A DNA stretch of 64,000 bases from Tetraselmis striata. Taxonomy: Eukaryota; Chlorophyta; Chlorodendrophyceae; Chlorodendrales; Chlorodendraceae. Under the pieces are notes generated by a model. It ran no database searches. It had not been told where the DNA came from and saw only the letters and a list, made by a program, of their open reading frames with translations. Position 1 is the first letter of the stretch; every line of letters begins with the position of its first letter. This document shows positions 1-14,192 of this stretch, one piece after another. The stretch covers positions 30,362-94,361 of the forward strand of contig VCJN01001413.1 in assembly GCA_006384855.1 (NCBI GenBank), given 5' to 3'. The position numbers and the translations under genes are program-made.

Positions 1-2640
1 CATCACGCTCTTGCTTGCGCTTGGATGCCTTTGCAGCCATCTCCTTCTTCACCTTGTCCGCCTTCTCCTTTGGCATGTGGGGTTGGGAACGCTTAGGGGG
101 GCCATGCATGTCTCGGTGATGGGCCATTAGCGTGCTCCGCTTTAGCACTTGGCCTGTCTTGGATAGCGTCATCTTGCCACTCCTCAACATGCGCTGCGGC
201 TGATGGTTGCTCCCTTGACGGAAGCCATGCTTGATCTCCCGATTGCTGTGCTCCATGCATTGTGCGATGTAGTGGTCGATACAGCCGTGCCGCTCCATCC
301 ACATCGGAAAGTGCCATGCCACGTGGTGCATGTACGGCGTGATGTCCTCTGCTGTGGCAATGTCTAGGAAGGCGGCAAAGAAGAGCTCCACGGCGTCCCG
401 CAGTGCCCGTGCTGCCCGCCTGCGGGCCTCTAGGTCATCACCTGGGTCCACCTTCCATGCTGTTGTCATGGCAATGTAGCAGTCCCACACCTTCTTCAAA
501 TTGGGCCTGATGGGATCGGAGCGGGAGATGATGGCGTCGAGCACCACCTCATGGCCATCCACCATCTTCTTCACCTCCGGACCACTCAGCGCAGGTAGGT
601 CGGCCTTGGTGATTGCCTTACTCTTTCCAGTCTTCACCTTCACCTCCCGCCCCGGAAATCCGATAAGCTGCATGGCATCCATTATAGCTTCCGCTTCCTC
701 CTTGGTCTTGCACCGCTTGTGGACAGTATGCCACACCACGTGCGGGCAGATTTGGATGCCCGCGTGCATGGTGTCACCGATCATGTCCTCCGGCCCTATC
801 ATCATGAAGCCAGGTGGGCACATGTGGCGCTGGCCGAAGTGGGCATGCTGATAATTCTGCCTCGCCGCCGGAGTGTCGGCGGGGGGTAAGTCACCATGGA
901 AGTGCACAGTCTCACCGCATCCTGGGCACGGGTAGGGCTCCGTCAGTCCGTACTCCTGTCCCATTGCATGCGCTAGCATGGCTGCATACTGCGCGCTCTT
1001 GATCATCGGCATGCTCATGCCCTTCCGCTCGTAGTCACTCTGCGTGAGGTGCATGTAGTGCTTAGGCATGTCACACACGAAGCAGAAAAATGTAGAAGCT
1101 GCTCCAGCATGCCCGTAGATCCCCGATTGCCTCGCCATGTCGCCTCCCAACACCATCTTGAAGATGTAGATCTCGTCATGCAGCTTCATCCCTGAACCGT
1201 CGCAGAGCTCCATGAGTTGATCCTTGATAGCCACCATCTGTGTGATGAACTGCTCGTACTTGTCTTGCCCCTCGTACAGCATGATCTTCACAGCATTGTG
1301 AATGTTGTCCACACCCCATCCTTCCATCACATAACCTTCTTCGTCCACCCTTCTCAGCAATGGCTTCAAGATGGCAAGCACAGCCCCTTGATGGCCGAGC
1401 TTGAAGGCTGTACTGCCATCAGCTGTAGGCACAAACAATTTCATCAGTGATGGCATGTCATATTATGAAAACAATTCACATCATTCGTAACACTGACGAT
1501 GGCAGCTCACCGCAAAACTGGATCACGATCTCTCTGCTCTCGGGCAACTGATCTTTCGGGAACTGGGCCAGCCGAGTGCGCAACGCCTGCATCACGTCGA
1601 TGATGGCTCGCTTGCCGTCCTCGGAAATTTCAAGCCCGGCTAGCTTTGCCACTCGGTCCTCCCAGTCCCACACCTCGTTCTTTCTTGGCAACAGACACAT
1701 TGGTGTGCCATAGGGCAGCAGCAACACCTCATGCTCGCCCTTATCCTCGACCCAACGCTTAGACAAGGCATGGATGAGGTATTGGTAGCGGCGCCACGGG
1801 AGCTTGGAGGTTACACGGATGTACGACGCGCGCGCCACGGTCCAGTGCTCGCGGATCGCGGCGACGACATGCTGCTCCACAGTGCTATACAACCCGCGCT
1901 GCTGGCAAACGGCATCAAGAATTTCGGGACACTCATTACAGAAACAGTCGACGAGTTGCACGACTGTGTCCCCTTTCACGCCCCCCTCGTAGCGCGCCTC
2001 AAGATAGTCGGTTAGCCTCTTGACCTCGCGGCGTTTGAAGCCGCGATACGCCTCGGCCTCGCTCACTGGTGGGGCCGAGATCCGCTTCAAGTCTTGGCGC
2101 AAGGTTCCGAAAGCCCGGCGCAACTTCCGCTCCCTCATGGCTTTCATAACACACGACCGAGCCCTGGCCGAACCCGATTGGCTTGCCTCGAGCTTTGCTT
2201 TAGCCCGCCGCGTGGCGGCTTTCGCCGAGTCGCTGCGTGATGACCTTATCGAGCTTCGCTGTATATTTGGCCTCCGCTGCGATCGCCTCGGCACGGAGTT
2301 GCTTCACCACCGTTTCCTTGGCTCGCGACCGCGAGCGCTCCGCCTCAATTTGTCCTTGTAAGTCAGCTACTTTCTTTGCCAACGTCCCCGAACGCTTTGT
2401 AAGTTGCTGAACTTGTGCTCGGAGTGAGGGCACGTCTGCGCCTGCTCGGCGCGGACGAGCAGCAGTAGCTGCCGCTTGCGCTGCGGCATCTCCCGCGGCT
2501 TGCTGCTCGGCCCGAGCCTGCCGCTCCACCACCCGCCTGCGAGCTGTGAAACAGCCGCCCCTTGACCGCGCTGACCAAGACTCTGATCCATGGCTTCCAG
2601 CCGCGGGCTGCGGTGGTTCAGGTGGGTCAACGTCGGGCAT
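1..2640 (-). CDS. Transposase-like protein, two exons, partial (runs off left edge)
   Basis: Function not established. The ATG at 2640 opens an acidic/proline start (MPDVDPPEPPQPAAG), then a long Ala/Arg/Glu-rich coiled coil to about 2,200. The frame changes once near 2,220-2,290, so a single-base indel or sequencing error inside the coiled coil is likely. The second frame runs to 1511, where TTTTGCG|GTGAGC is a donor; the acceptor TGCCTACAG lies at 1423-1431 and the frame continues open from 1422 to base 1. The second exon has Cys pairs (CPGCG, CFVCDMPKH) and, near the C-terminus, HHVAWHFPMWMERHGCID followed by QCMEHSNREIKH, a pattern of H..H and E..N seen in RNase H-like transposases of large eukaryotic DNA transposons. 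The basic tail (KEKADKVKKEMAAKASKRKQ) continues past the window. Family placement (CACTA/KDZ/RAG-like) is inference; a domesticated host gene is possible. Confidence 0.55.
1423..1510 (-). other. Spliceosomal intron of the transposase-like gene
   Basis: 88-nt intron with GTGAGC donor and CTACAG acceptor on the minus strand. Joining the flanks keeps one open frame across it (QFC-A-DGSTAFKLG), while the intron itself carries in-frame stops, which supports the call. Confidence 0.75.
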
Positions 2641-3420
2641 GGTGCTGCTGGCAACGATAATGATAATGTGGCATGCCGCCGCGCATGCTCGTGCGTGAGC
2701 CATCAGCCACCCAGCAGCACCACCACTGCACGTGTAGGATCCCGTGCGAGCACTGCTCATACGCCCACCACCCGCCCGGCTCCACCGCCCGAGCGCACCC
2801 GTACATGTCATGTACGAGGCCTTGGGGGTTTTGGGTAAAACCCCGGGCCCATAGGCTGATGCACACCAGGGAAAGCTGGTGGCGCGTTACAAAGCGTACA
2901 CAAAAAAACCCGATTTTCGTGTAACAGGAACGCCGTGAGGATCGCCACGTCGGTTCGGCTGGCTATGACTATGGTACTGGGGTAGGAGCCGTGCCTTCGG
3001 CCTCCGTAGGCCTCCGCCGCCGCCGAGCGTTTGGGGGGTCCTTCATCGGCCATGAATTCCGGTGACTTATTTAACCCCCCCACGCGACATTGCGCAAGGA
3101 CCGTCGTAGGTACGGCTCGGTCATAAGGGTGTCTATTGGCCCGCGTTGCTCCGACGGCTAGCACGGCTAGCAGGGGTGACCACTGACTGAGTGGCGTGCC
3201 GAGGAGTGTGGGTGGGTGCCGAGGGAGAGGTGGTTGTAGTTCGTTACGGCAGCCGTCGTGCACATCTTCGTGCCCCATATTTCGTCCGCACAATAGGCGG
3301 TGAAAATAGTACATAGAGGCAGAACAGGAAACCCTAATCGGGCAACGTGATTTGGCTCGAAAAACAGCAGCAAAACTAGGACCTCGCGGTACAGTACATT
3401 TTTGCTCGCGTTTTGGCCTT
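2641..3420. other. Upstream region, no gene seen
   Basis: Nothing coding is convincing in either strand. It lies 5' of the minus-strand transposase-like gene and should hold its promoter. An AT-rich patch (gtgacttatttaacccccc) at about 3,060-3,080 is the only promoter-like composition noticed. Confidence 0.4.
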
Positions 3421-4588
3421 TTCTGGCTGGCGGAGTGCATTGGCGGTGCATAGAATAGAGTGTTGCTGGGGTTTTGGCTGCATCGGACGCCGTATTCCCA
3501 TCAATTCGGCACGGAATGTCCGGTTACACACATTTGCGTGTGAATATATATAGTGTGAATATTACGTACGCGTCTTTTACGCCGGGTGGATGGGTATCCG
3601 GCGTCCGATGCACCCCGAATATCACCAACACGCTACTCTACGCACCCCCAGTGCACTCCGCCAGCCCCGCCTCTTTCCGCGCAAGTCCTACGTTCCATTG
3701 TATGTTTATACATACGTACATGTACTGCTCCGAAACCAGCCCATACTTAATGAGTGCACAAGTGTAAATGGGGGGCGGGGGGGGGGGGGGGGGTGGAAGC
3801 GGGGCATCCACTCACACATACCCCGGCGATGCATGACAGATATTACATGCCGTGGCGGGTCGGCGGGCCGACCCGGCGGGCCGACCCGGCGGGGGGTGGG
3901 GGGGGGGGGGGGGGGGGAGGGGGTCTATTCAACTACACGTGCGACAGTGTCGTTTCGTGGAGCAGTATATGTGCCCGGCCTCATTTATACCGCCCCCTAC
4001 CTGCGCTGCATGGTCCACCCCTACGAATTACTTAGCACAAACCGCCATTACTTAATGGGAACCTAGCACAGCCATGCTTATATGCCCGCTTTGCCGATCA
4101 ACTTCTACGCACTTCCCGTCCCTCAGCCGCCGGAGATGGGGGTTAAGCCGCCAGCCTCGGCAGTTGCTTAGCCAGACTTGGCATCCCGTACCGTGTCCAT
4201 GGCTTCGCACCTCTGCCGCCGGCACACGCCGAGTCCGGCGCTTGCTGCCGCCGGGTTGCGCACGCATGCACGCACGGTAATACGCCGCCGACGCCGCCAC
4301 GCTTACTTCCACCACCTTCGCCAGCCGCAGCTTCGCACGCCGTTTCGCCGACATACGAAACGCACGAATCCCCCCCCCCCTCCCCCCCCGGTCCCCGCGT
4401 CATGTATAATATATTCGAGGCGACTATGCGGGGCGCAGCACACGCCGCGGCGTGGGTCGGCGGAGCGGTGGGCGGCGGGAGCCCTAATGGCCGGGCAGTA
4501 TCCACACCCACACCGGCACCGCCGCTCACCTCCGACGCGGATGAACCGCCTCCCAAAGGAAACATGCCGGTTGGTGGTAAGCGCAGGA
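3421..4588 (-). repeat. Repeat family R, partial inverted copy (copy A)
   Basis: Matches, in inverted orientation, the middle of the two larger copies at about 31.7-32.8 kb and 41.2-42.3 kb. Shared landmarks are the palindromic module (gcatcggacgccg ... cggcgtccgatgc), the ATG TACGTATG-type stretch, a G tract after acttgtgcactcattaag (inverse), and the catgccggttggtggtaag block at its end. It lacks the outer parts of the family. Three G/C homopolymer tracts lie in it (around 3,779, 3,900 and 4,371). Confidence 0.85.
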
Positions 4589-6292
4589 GGCCCTCAGAGC
4601 CCTGAGCCCTCAGGGTCTGAGGACTAAGGCATGCCCTCCTTCGCCACTGGCAGGGGGTAGCAATAGTCCCATTACTCCTTTGAGGGCATTGGAGGGGGGG
4701 GGGGGGGGGGGGGTGGGTGGCTGCCAGCATGGTCGATTGAAGCCCTGGGGCTGAGCGGCTGGGCTGCTAAAGTTGGTTTTTGGGCAGATTTTGGGCTGGA
4801 ACCTCATCAAAACCCCATGAAACCATGCTAATAAGACTTTGCAATGGGTATGGCTAATTTTTCCCAGGATGCTAGAACATAATATATGTGGCCGTGTGTG
4901 AGCGTCATGTTGGCGCCTCGCCGCGGCGGCCCCGCACGGCGTGTCCGCGGGCGCGCCGCCCCACCCCCCTACCACCCCCTACCTGCCACAGCCTCTCATG
5001 CTAGCATTATAAGATGACTCAGATGGCTTATGCTTTGTAGGTAGCAACTTTGCAGCCCCACCCTGCACCCTCAGGTGCGGGGTGGCACCACCTCGTTGGT
5101 GTGCGCCGGGTGCCGGCAAGTCCCCGCGCAGTGGCAACATTAGTTTGGGGTATATGTGCACATATGTACATGCATAGCTGGCCATACATGGGTGGTACCA
5201 GCGCTGAGGAGGGTCAAATGAAGCCCCCCAAAGCAGCACCCCCAGTCAGTGACCCCCTCCTGCCCCCTGTGCCGCAGGTGGCTGCAGCCAGGCGCAGGCA
5301 GGTGCGCAGTGGCGCTTGGGGCGCGAAGGCGCAAAGGCGCAAAGGCGGCCAAAGGGCCACTAGCCGCCTAGCCCCCTTGCCCCCCCTTTCCCCCCCAACG
5401 GGGTGATTGTTTGTGATCGTGCAGCGATATGTAATGAATATTGTGGTTTGTTTCGAAGGTTGCCCCTGCGCCGTCGATACCTTCGCTGATGCCTTCCGCT
5501 CGCCCGGCTGTGTGTTTAAATTCGTCATTCAGGCAGCTCCGATGGGCTGAGCGGTACGAGGGGCGGTGTTCGCGCGCGTCTCCACGAATTAGTACATAAC
5601 GGGGCTTGTTCGTGAGCATACAGGTACCACGCGGATACCACGAACTTTTTCCGAGTAGGGTACACTTCTCGCGCGCGCCGCTCGTCATCCGCCGTGTACA
5701 TGTCAGGTTCGGATACTACACGACATTACCACGAAGATCACATTTGCGGCTTCCGTCGTAGCTAGTAAGGTAGCACACTACTACCTGTACGCGGGAACAT
5801 AAGGTAAATGACCGTGTAGATGTGTATAGTCCACAGGGCACATCAGGCGGCGGGGTTCGCAGGGGTGAAACATCCGCAATGATAACGTGAATAAACCGGC
5901 AAATACTATTATATAATTGCGCGCGCGCGCGCGCGTGCGCAGCTACCAGTACCGGGCGCGCGGCGCGCTGGGCGGCGGCGGTCAGCGGCCGCCGTGACGA
6001 AACTGCTGCTGACCGCATAGACCATCTTTCCGCCAGCCGCGCCCACCCGGAAGACCGCGCCCCCCAGCGCCGTTGACGCGTAGGTCGGTCCCGGCGCGGG
6101 CAGGAGGGCAGGTATCCCTCCCCTGCGTGCCGATGAGGGGGGTGCTGGGCTCTCGGGCTGCCCGCCGCGCGCTGCGCGCGGGCAGGTGCCAGCGGGCGGC
6201 GCGAGAGCCGCCAGAATATATCTGGCGGGGCACAGGGGGCTGCAGCCGCGCTCACGGTGGCCCTTGGGTCACCCCAACCGGTGTTTTTGGCG
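4589..6292. other. Intergenic region, no gene seen
   Basis: Contains a G tract near 4,687-4,712 and low-complexity GC-rich stretches. Short ORFs here show no domain, no codon-like pattern and no splice structure. It ends directly at the left terminus of YR element copy 1. Confidence 0.4.
5919..5940. repeat. (GC)n alternating tract
   Basis: About 17 bases of strict GC alternation followed by gtgcgc, next to an AT stretch (tattatataatt). Alternating purine/pyrimidine GC of this length can adopt Z-form; that is general knowledge, not shown here. Confidence 0.8.
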
Positions 6293-6676
6293 TTTCAAAG
6301 TTGAGTCTGGTTTTGCCCAAAAGATCGCGCAGGCTGCTTTACACGGTCAAGAGCCGATATTGGCAAGATGGTTTAGCGAAAGCGTGGAGGGAAAACGGAG
6401 TCAGGGAGGGCGCTGCGTGGAACGCAGCGAAAACTGGAAGATGGCAGGCTCAGCTGTTCTGGCTGCTTTTATGTCTACTCGTGCTGCACCCAAAAAGGGC
6501 GCAACAACATATGCCTAGTTCCCGTACCACTGAGCAGCACTTGTAGCTAAAAAGCGGTTAGGTCAAGGGAGGAAACCCCATAAACTAGTTTAGATCATTT
6601 CAAAGTTGAGTCTGGTTTTGCCAGTCTTGAGCGAACGGAGAGAGCAGTGGATTGACGGAGAAGAGGTAGCGCCAAG

Positions 6677-7932
6677 TCATGAAGGAGGCACTGGGAAGGC
6701 CACCGCTGCGGAGTCCTGTTGGACTTGGAAGTGGCGTAGGGGGGCGATGTGTCCAAAGAAGAACCATGCGCCAGGTGAAGGAAGAACGTTGGGGTCGATG
6801 CAGTCCAGAACGACGTCAGAGTCAGTGGCCCAACCGCCTTGGTAGCGAATGTGGGACAATGGTACCCCGATGGCGTTCGCTGCATAGGCTGCGCCCTTGC
6901 GAAGACTGTGCGAGGTCCATGAGGTGCCAGCGGGGGGGGGGGCAGCGTTGACTAGACGTACGGCTGTGGTCAGCCAGTCTGACATTGTAGCCGCAGTCCA
7001 AGACTGTGACTGCTCGTTTGATTTGACAGCCCAGAAATTTGACACAGCCAGCCCAACAATGACAAGGGGAGCAGACTGGACGTGGTCGAGGAAGTGGTGC
7101 AGGAGACGCGCCACTCGGGGGTGTTCTGACACTGGGAGGAGAAGTACGTCTAGGTCGTCGGGTCCCCGTCGACCAGCGCGACCCTTCTCTCGGTAGACTT
7201 GCAGGGTGATGTTGTAGGCGTCAACGTGCACGTCTCGCACTCGACATGACACGCCAGTGAGGCAAAGAACATGAAGTTGACAACCGAGGCCAGGAGGGCT
7301 CGGAAGTCGTGGTGGTACTATGGGTAGGGAGCAGACACAATCAGCTCGGCTTTTGTGACGAAGCGGTAAGCTACATCCGCAGGCAGAGGGACACGTAAGG
7401 GGGCAGCGCCCAGTCGACGCTGGCGCAGCATCAGCCCACGCCTTGCTGAAGTCAGGTGTAGGCTGTCCTTAGCGATTAGGTCGAGGTTGTGCAGCTCGAA
7501 GAAGGTGTTGATTGCAGACAAATAAGGCTGCAGCGACTTAGCTGCAAAGTGTCCTCGCTCGCCGATCCAAGCAACATACCGAACGACAGTGGCAGTAGTC
7601 GCCTCTAGCGGGCTAATGTTCTCGGAGTCGTGGCGGAACTCTGCGAATTGAGACAGCCGGCCGGCGTAGCTCTTGAGTGTCTGAGCGCTGAGGGAGCTGG
7701 ACAGTAAGTCGAGCGTCCTTTGGCCCAGCTCGTCTGAACCGAACGCGTCCCGCAGTCGGGATCGCAATGAAGCAGCCCAGGGAGCGACAGCTTCGGGCTC
7801 GTCAATCACGTAAGTGCGCCGTTTTACCGACAGAGTTCCACCGGTGCGACTACTGTTCGCAAAGTACTCGGCGGCAGCGGTTCGGCTCCCGGCGGTTGGC
7901 CGGTAGCTGCTGGACGGGTTTGCAGTAGCCAC
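6677..7932 (-). pseudogene. Tyrosine recombinase remnant of YR element copy 1
   Basis: Fossil of the element's recombinase. Recognisable from a SAM-like core-binding region (SSSLSAQTLKSYAGRLSQF), then the catalytic domain with the HxxR box (SHSLRKGAA), the GGW motif (YQGGWATDSD) and a terminal tyrosine-bearing region. Closely related to the copies at 50.7-52.3 kb and 55.3-56.9 kb. Broken, with a few breaks. In such elements the enzyme integrates a circular DNA intermediate. Confidence 0.85.
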
Positions 7933-8344
7933 GGTACGGGTTTGCGGGGCTAGGTTCAGTTAAGAGGGCCGCCCCGCGCGCCCTTCGCGCTCGTAGCGCA
8001 TGTCACGCGCGTAACGTACCCGCGCGAAACTTGGTCGTTGCGAACCAGTTGTAACACGTAGTGTAACAACCGACGGACGCAGAGATGGTGAAAAGAAAGC
8101 GGTTGGTTGAGCCGCCATGTGCAGGTGTGTGGATGGTTGAGCCACACGCGGCTGTAGCTGTAAGAAGCGCCGCACCGAGGAAGGTCTAAAGGAAGTCTGT
8201 AAGGTGGGGGGGGGGGGGGGGGGGGTCCGGTCATGACACAGGGCGCTCATCCCGCCGTTGAGCTGCAAGGGTGCGTCTTGCGGCGGTCACCGAAAGGTGG
8301 CCTCACAAAGCTCCAGCAGCTCCGACGGAAGGCGCCCCACACCG

Positions 8345-9199
8345 TCACTCGTGCTCACCTTCGCGGCCACGCCCGCGTCCCCCGCCTCGTCCTCGCCCAC
8401 GTCCACGACCTGCAGCTGCAGCCGCCACTCGAGCAGTAGCGGTCGCCTTTGCGCTGCCGGCAACGGTCGCATTGAAGACTCGGCGCTCGTAGTCCCTCAT
8501 GAGGTCCCCAAAAATCGCAGGACCCAGATGCTTCGAAGCAGGCTGAAAGTGCTGGGCTCGCAGCACGTCCAGAACACCTTGGTCACCGTGCACACGCTTG
8601 ATCTCATTTAGCCCCCGCAGGAAGGCCAAACGAAACCGAAACGCCTTGTCGATGGCCTCGGCGTGGTTCCGAGCTCTCGCGAGGTAAGGGGTGAAGTCCT
8701 GGTTGGTGACAGGGACGTAGGGCCGCAGCTCGTCGAGAGCCACGAAAAGTGCGGCCATGTGGGCCCCGAAACACGACATCCACAAATACTCCTCATGGGC
8801 CGGCAGACGGCGGTCATTCTGCTTGAGGCACTCGTTCGTTAGGTCGGTGCTCAGGGGAAAGAGTCCAGGCACTCGGCTGACCGGTCGAACGGCCTCGTAA
8901 CCAGACTCTGCTCTCTGCAGTAGTTATGGCACCGCGAGGTAATCATCCTCGACACTCGCGGATTTTGCTCCGACACGGCCGCTCTGGGCTAGCTCTAGCA
9001 AGTCGGGGCGCTTTGCGGCTCCCCCGCTGCCTGTCGGCTGTCCCGCGACGCGCTGCCCGAAGCCGGAGCCATGTGCCCCTTCTCCGTCAGCAACGCGCTC
9101 ACGAGCCGTCAATTGAGCTACAGCTGTAGCCAGCGCTCGCACATCTGCTTGCAACGTCTCCAGCGTCGGCTCCGCGACGGGTTCTTCTCCATCTGGCAT
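8345..9199 (-). pseudogene. Gag-like ORF remnant of YR element copy 1
   Basis: Starts at MPDGEEPVAEPTLETL, followed by a short helical region (QADVRALATAVAQLTARER), a central conserved part (LWMSCFGAHMAALFVALDE; HGDQGVLDVLRAQHFQP) and a Gly/Arg-rich basic tail (GRGRGRGRGGGRGRG) suited to nucleic acid binding. The position ahead of the recombinase fits a gag-like structural gene. No zinc knuckle is visible. Broken in this copy. Assignment as gag is by position and composition only. Confidence 0.6.
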
Positions 9200-9500
9200 G
9201 GTAACGCACGGACGTACGGACGAGAATATCACACTCGGGTGGTGAGCCGGGTGTGGTCTTGAACAACCTGGGGTGACCTTGCTCGCAACTGGTTACGAGA
9301 TAGTTTTTACATCGCTTCGTGGAACGCAGCGAAAACCGGAAGATGGCAGGCTCAGTTGTTCTGGCTGCTTTTATGTCTACTCGTGTTGCACCCAAAAAGG
9401 GCACAACAACATATGCCTAGTTCCCGCACCACTGAGGAGCACTTGTAGCTAAAAAGCGGTTAGGTCAAGGGAGGAAACCCCATAAACTAGTTTAGATCAT

Positions 9501-9763
9501 ATCATACGGATATATGACGTGCCTGGCAAGAATACACGCGCGTTCATTCAGAAATTAGACATACACGACCCTGTACCGGGAAGTCAAACGATTAAATATC
9601 GAACGTATGACGTTTCATACACGAACATGCAAAACACGCGGAGGACGGAGGACGGACATTTCGCATATCGCAATCGATCCGCTGTGCTACCGGTATTACT
9701 TCACTCACAATGCGGCATATTTCGGACTCTCCTTTTTCTCCGCTCAACCCAAGAGATAGGGGA
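9501..9763 (+). repeat. Repeat shared with about 54,490-54,780
   Basis: Begins atacggatatatgacgtgcc and shares the blocks aatacacgcgc.ttcattca, acgtatgacg.ttca and cctttttctccgctcaaccc with the segment just left of YR element copy 3. In both places the segment abuts a YR element, so it may be a preferred target repeat or a fragment of another element. Confidence 0.65.
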
Positions 9764-10243
9764 ACGGTGATCGAACAGTGTTGGTGATTCCATCATTGGC
9801 CTTCAATTACCAATGCAGAATGCTTCGGCAAGTTGCTTCTTGACCGTAGACGTAGCGGAGCGTCCCCCACCCAGGGCTTTCCGTCACTTGATCGCTGCCC
9901 AAACCGCCGTCGTAAAGACGCTGCAAGCAGGGTTACCCCTGCTGCAAGGGCTTCACTGGTGCCAGTCCTGTCCCAGGGACGGGGGAAAAAACCAGTGTGT
10001 CCCGGGCGGGGCGGGGAAAAAGGATCGATGTCGTCATTTTTTTGTTTTTTTTCGCCCCCGGGACAGGACTGGCACCAGTGAAACCCTTGCAGCGTCTCTA
10101 CGACGGCCGTTTAGGCAGCAATCCAGTTACGGAAAGCCCTGGGTAGGCGACGCTCCGTTATAGTCATCAAGCAAATTGCCGAAGCATTTCGCAAGACTAA
10201 TTGGACGCCAGTGACGGAATTTCCAACACTGTTGGATCACCGT
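9764..10243. repeat. Foldback (long inverted repeat) element, about 480 bp
   Basis: The left arm (about 9,764-9,990) and the right arm (about 10,050-10,243) are inverted copies. Matching blocks include acggtgat..aacagtgttgg, gcttcggcaa, ggagcgtc.cccacccagggctttccgt and cactggtgccagtcctgtccc. The loop of roughly 60 bases is rich in A and T runs. No transposase is encoded. It can be a foldback-type MITE, and its transcript would form a long hairpin. Confidence 0.85.
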
Positions 10244-10289
10244 CTAAAACACTGCCATCAAAATACCCGGCACTGACCACGAAAGGTCC

Positions 10290-10690
10290 GCCCTACCCGT
10301 TTGGGCGTCGGCCCATTCGAGTAATGCGAGTTGGAGCAAGCCCCAACCCGCTGAGCAAAGCATTTCGGGAGTGCGATACATGTGCAACAAAAAAGGCAAT
10401 GTGAGGGAGGGCCCGACGCCATAGCTGGAAAATTTTCCCATTCCCTGTAAAATCCAGGGCGCCGTGAAGGGAGGGGGGGACCCCGCCCAAAATAAAGGCA
10501 GTTAAGTCCTCAGGAGTTGACGCACTAACTAACCTGACTACTAATAAAATCCCTGAACTCCGGAACTAACAACCCAAAATTATGACGGTGATACCCCCAC
10601 CGCGGGCACTCCACCAACATATGTTCGATAGTCTCAGATTCACCTCCGCCGATGTCGTCATGTCATCGTCAGCATCATCATCAGCATGTC
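10290..10690 (-). mobile_element. LINE (non-LTR retrotransposon) 3' tail remnant
   Basis: On the minus strand, near 10,600-10,660, the translation reads GESETIEHMLVECPRW followed by HRHNFG. This is the C-terminal Cys-His segment (C..C-type ending ESxxHMLxxCPxW) typical of non-LTR reverse-transcriptase ORFs after the RT domain. Downstream the protein-like signal goes on in a second frame (AFILGGVPPSLHGALDF ... ALPHIAFFVAHVSHSRNALL), so a small indel separates them. The RT and endonuclease domains are absent, as expected for a decayed or truncated copy. Confidence 0.65.
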
Positions 10691-11249
10691 GTCATCATTG
10701 ACTACGCGGTTATTAATAATATTTACATGAGCTAGCAGCAGAAGGCGATATCGGAAATCACAAAAATTTCCGATTGACGCGGTTATTCAGGTATAGATAG
10801 TGGATGAACGCGCACAACATATCTTGTACTTCAACTGTACCAGTAGCGCTACCGGTATCGGTCGTGGTACCGGAGGTACTTGCAGTGTCTGGATGGGTTG
10901 TGCGGGTTTCTCCGTGCTTATGCGCGCAAGGTGGCAAGTAGGCCGGTGAGCAACAATGCAACATTGCAGACGACGCGTGATAACAAGCGCATCACCGACG
11001 TATTCTGTTAGCAAGCCGCCGCTAGCAGGATACGCATAGCACCCTGCCGGGCAGAGCTCGCTGAGGGACACGCTCTGGTGTGATTGCACGCAGCGCTACG
11101 AACGATAAAGCTACTGTGCGGCTGTACGTGATCACACTGGTTTTCTGGCAACGCGACTCCGTGTACCCTGCGGAACTTAAGTACGGGCCAGCGGAAAGCT
11201 GCCCGTCCACACCCCGGCTGTAACTGCGAGTGACGAGACCAGTGCAGAT
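10691..11249. other. 5' flank of the SnRK1 gene
   Basis: No ORF of interest. A trinucleotide-like stretch (gtcatcgtcagcatcatcat) at about 10,660-10,690 borders it. The kinase ATG at 11,250 is preceded by gaccagtgcagat; no clear TATA box was found. Confidence 0.4.
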
Positions 11250-13948
<2,699 letters not shown>

Positions 13949-14192
13949 GTCCCCTAGTGCTGGACTTAGCCCTGATTTCACAGGTGTACCGGTGTGACGC
14001 ACTGGTTGGCATTTTGTTTGTTCTGCAAGGGAGTTAAGACATATGGGATTCGTGTCCTCGCTGCACCATAAGTGGCTATCTGATGTTAAAATTGTAGGAA
14101 TATGGAGGCAACTGCCAATCACCAGTGCATTGTAGTTTGGCAGCGCCATACATGATTGCAAGTTTCATACCAATGCAACAACCAACAAATCT
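13949..14192. other. Shared 3' intergenic region of two convergent genes
   Basis: Only about 245 bp separate the kinase stop (plus) from the SANT-UBA stop (minus), so the two 3' UTRs probably overlap. No canonical AATAAA was noted. Confidence 0.5.

Larger units (their letters stand above)
6293..9499 (-). mobile_element. Tyrosine-recombinase retroelement (TOC/PAT/Ngaro-like), copy 1
   Basis: Bounded by split direct repeats. On the plus strand the order is short module (6,293), long module of about 185 bp (6,413-6,597, ending taaactagtttagatcat), short module again (6,598, tttcaaagttgagtctgg), the two ORFs in minus orientation, then the long module again (9,315-9,499). Read along the coding strand this is A1, ORFs, B1-A2-B2, the layout known for Ngaro/PAT/TOC elements. 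Parts: gag-like gene, tyrosine recombinase. No reverse transcriptase lies between or beside them. It is the oldest of the three copies here, with several breaks; not whole. Confidence 0.85.

Noticed and set aside
9813-10163. 116-codon plus ORF inside the foldback element
   Set aside because: It spans both arms and the loop of an inverted repeat, so the reading frame is incidental.
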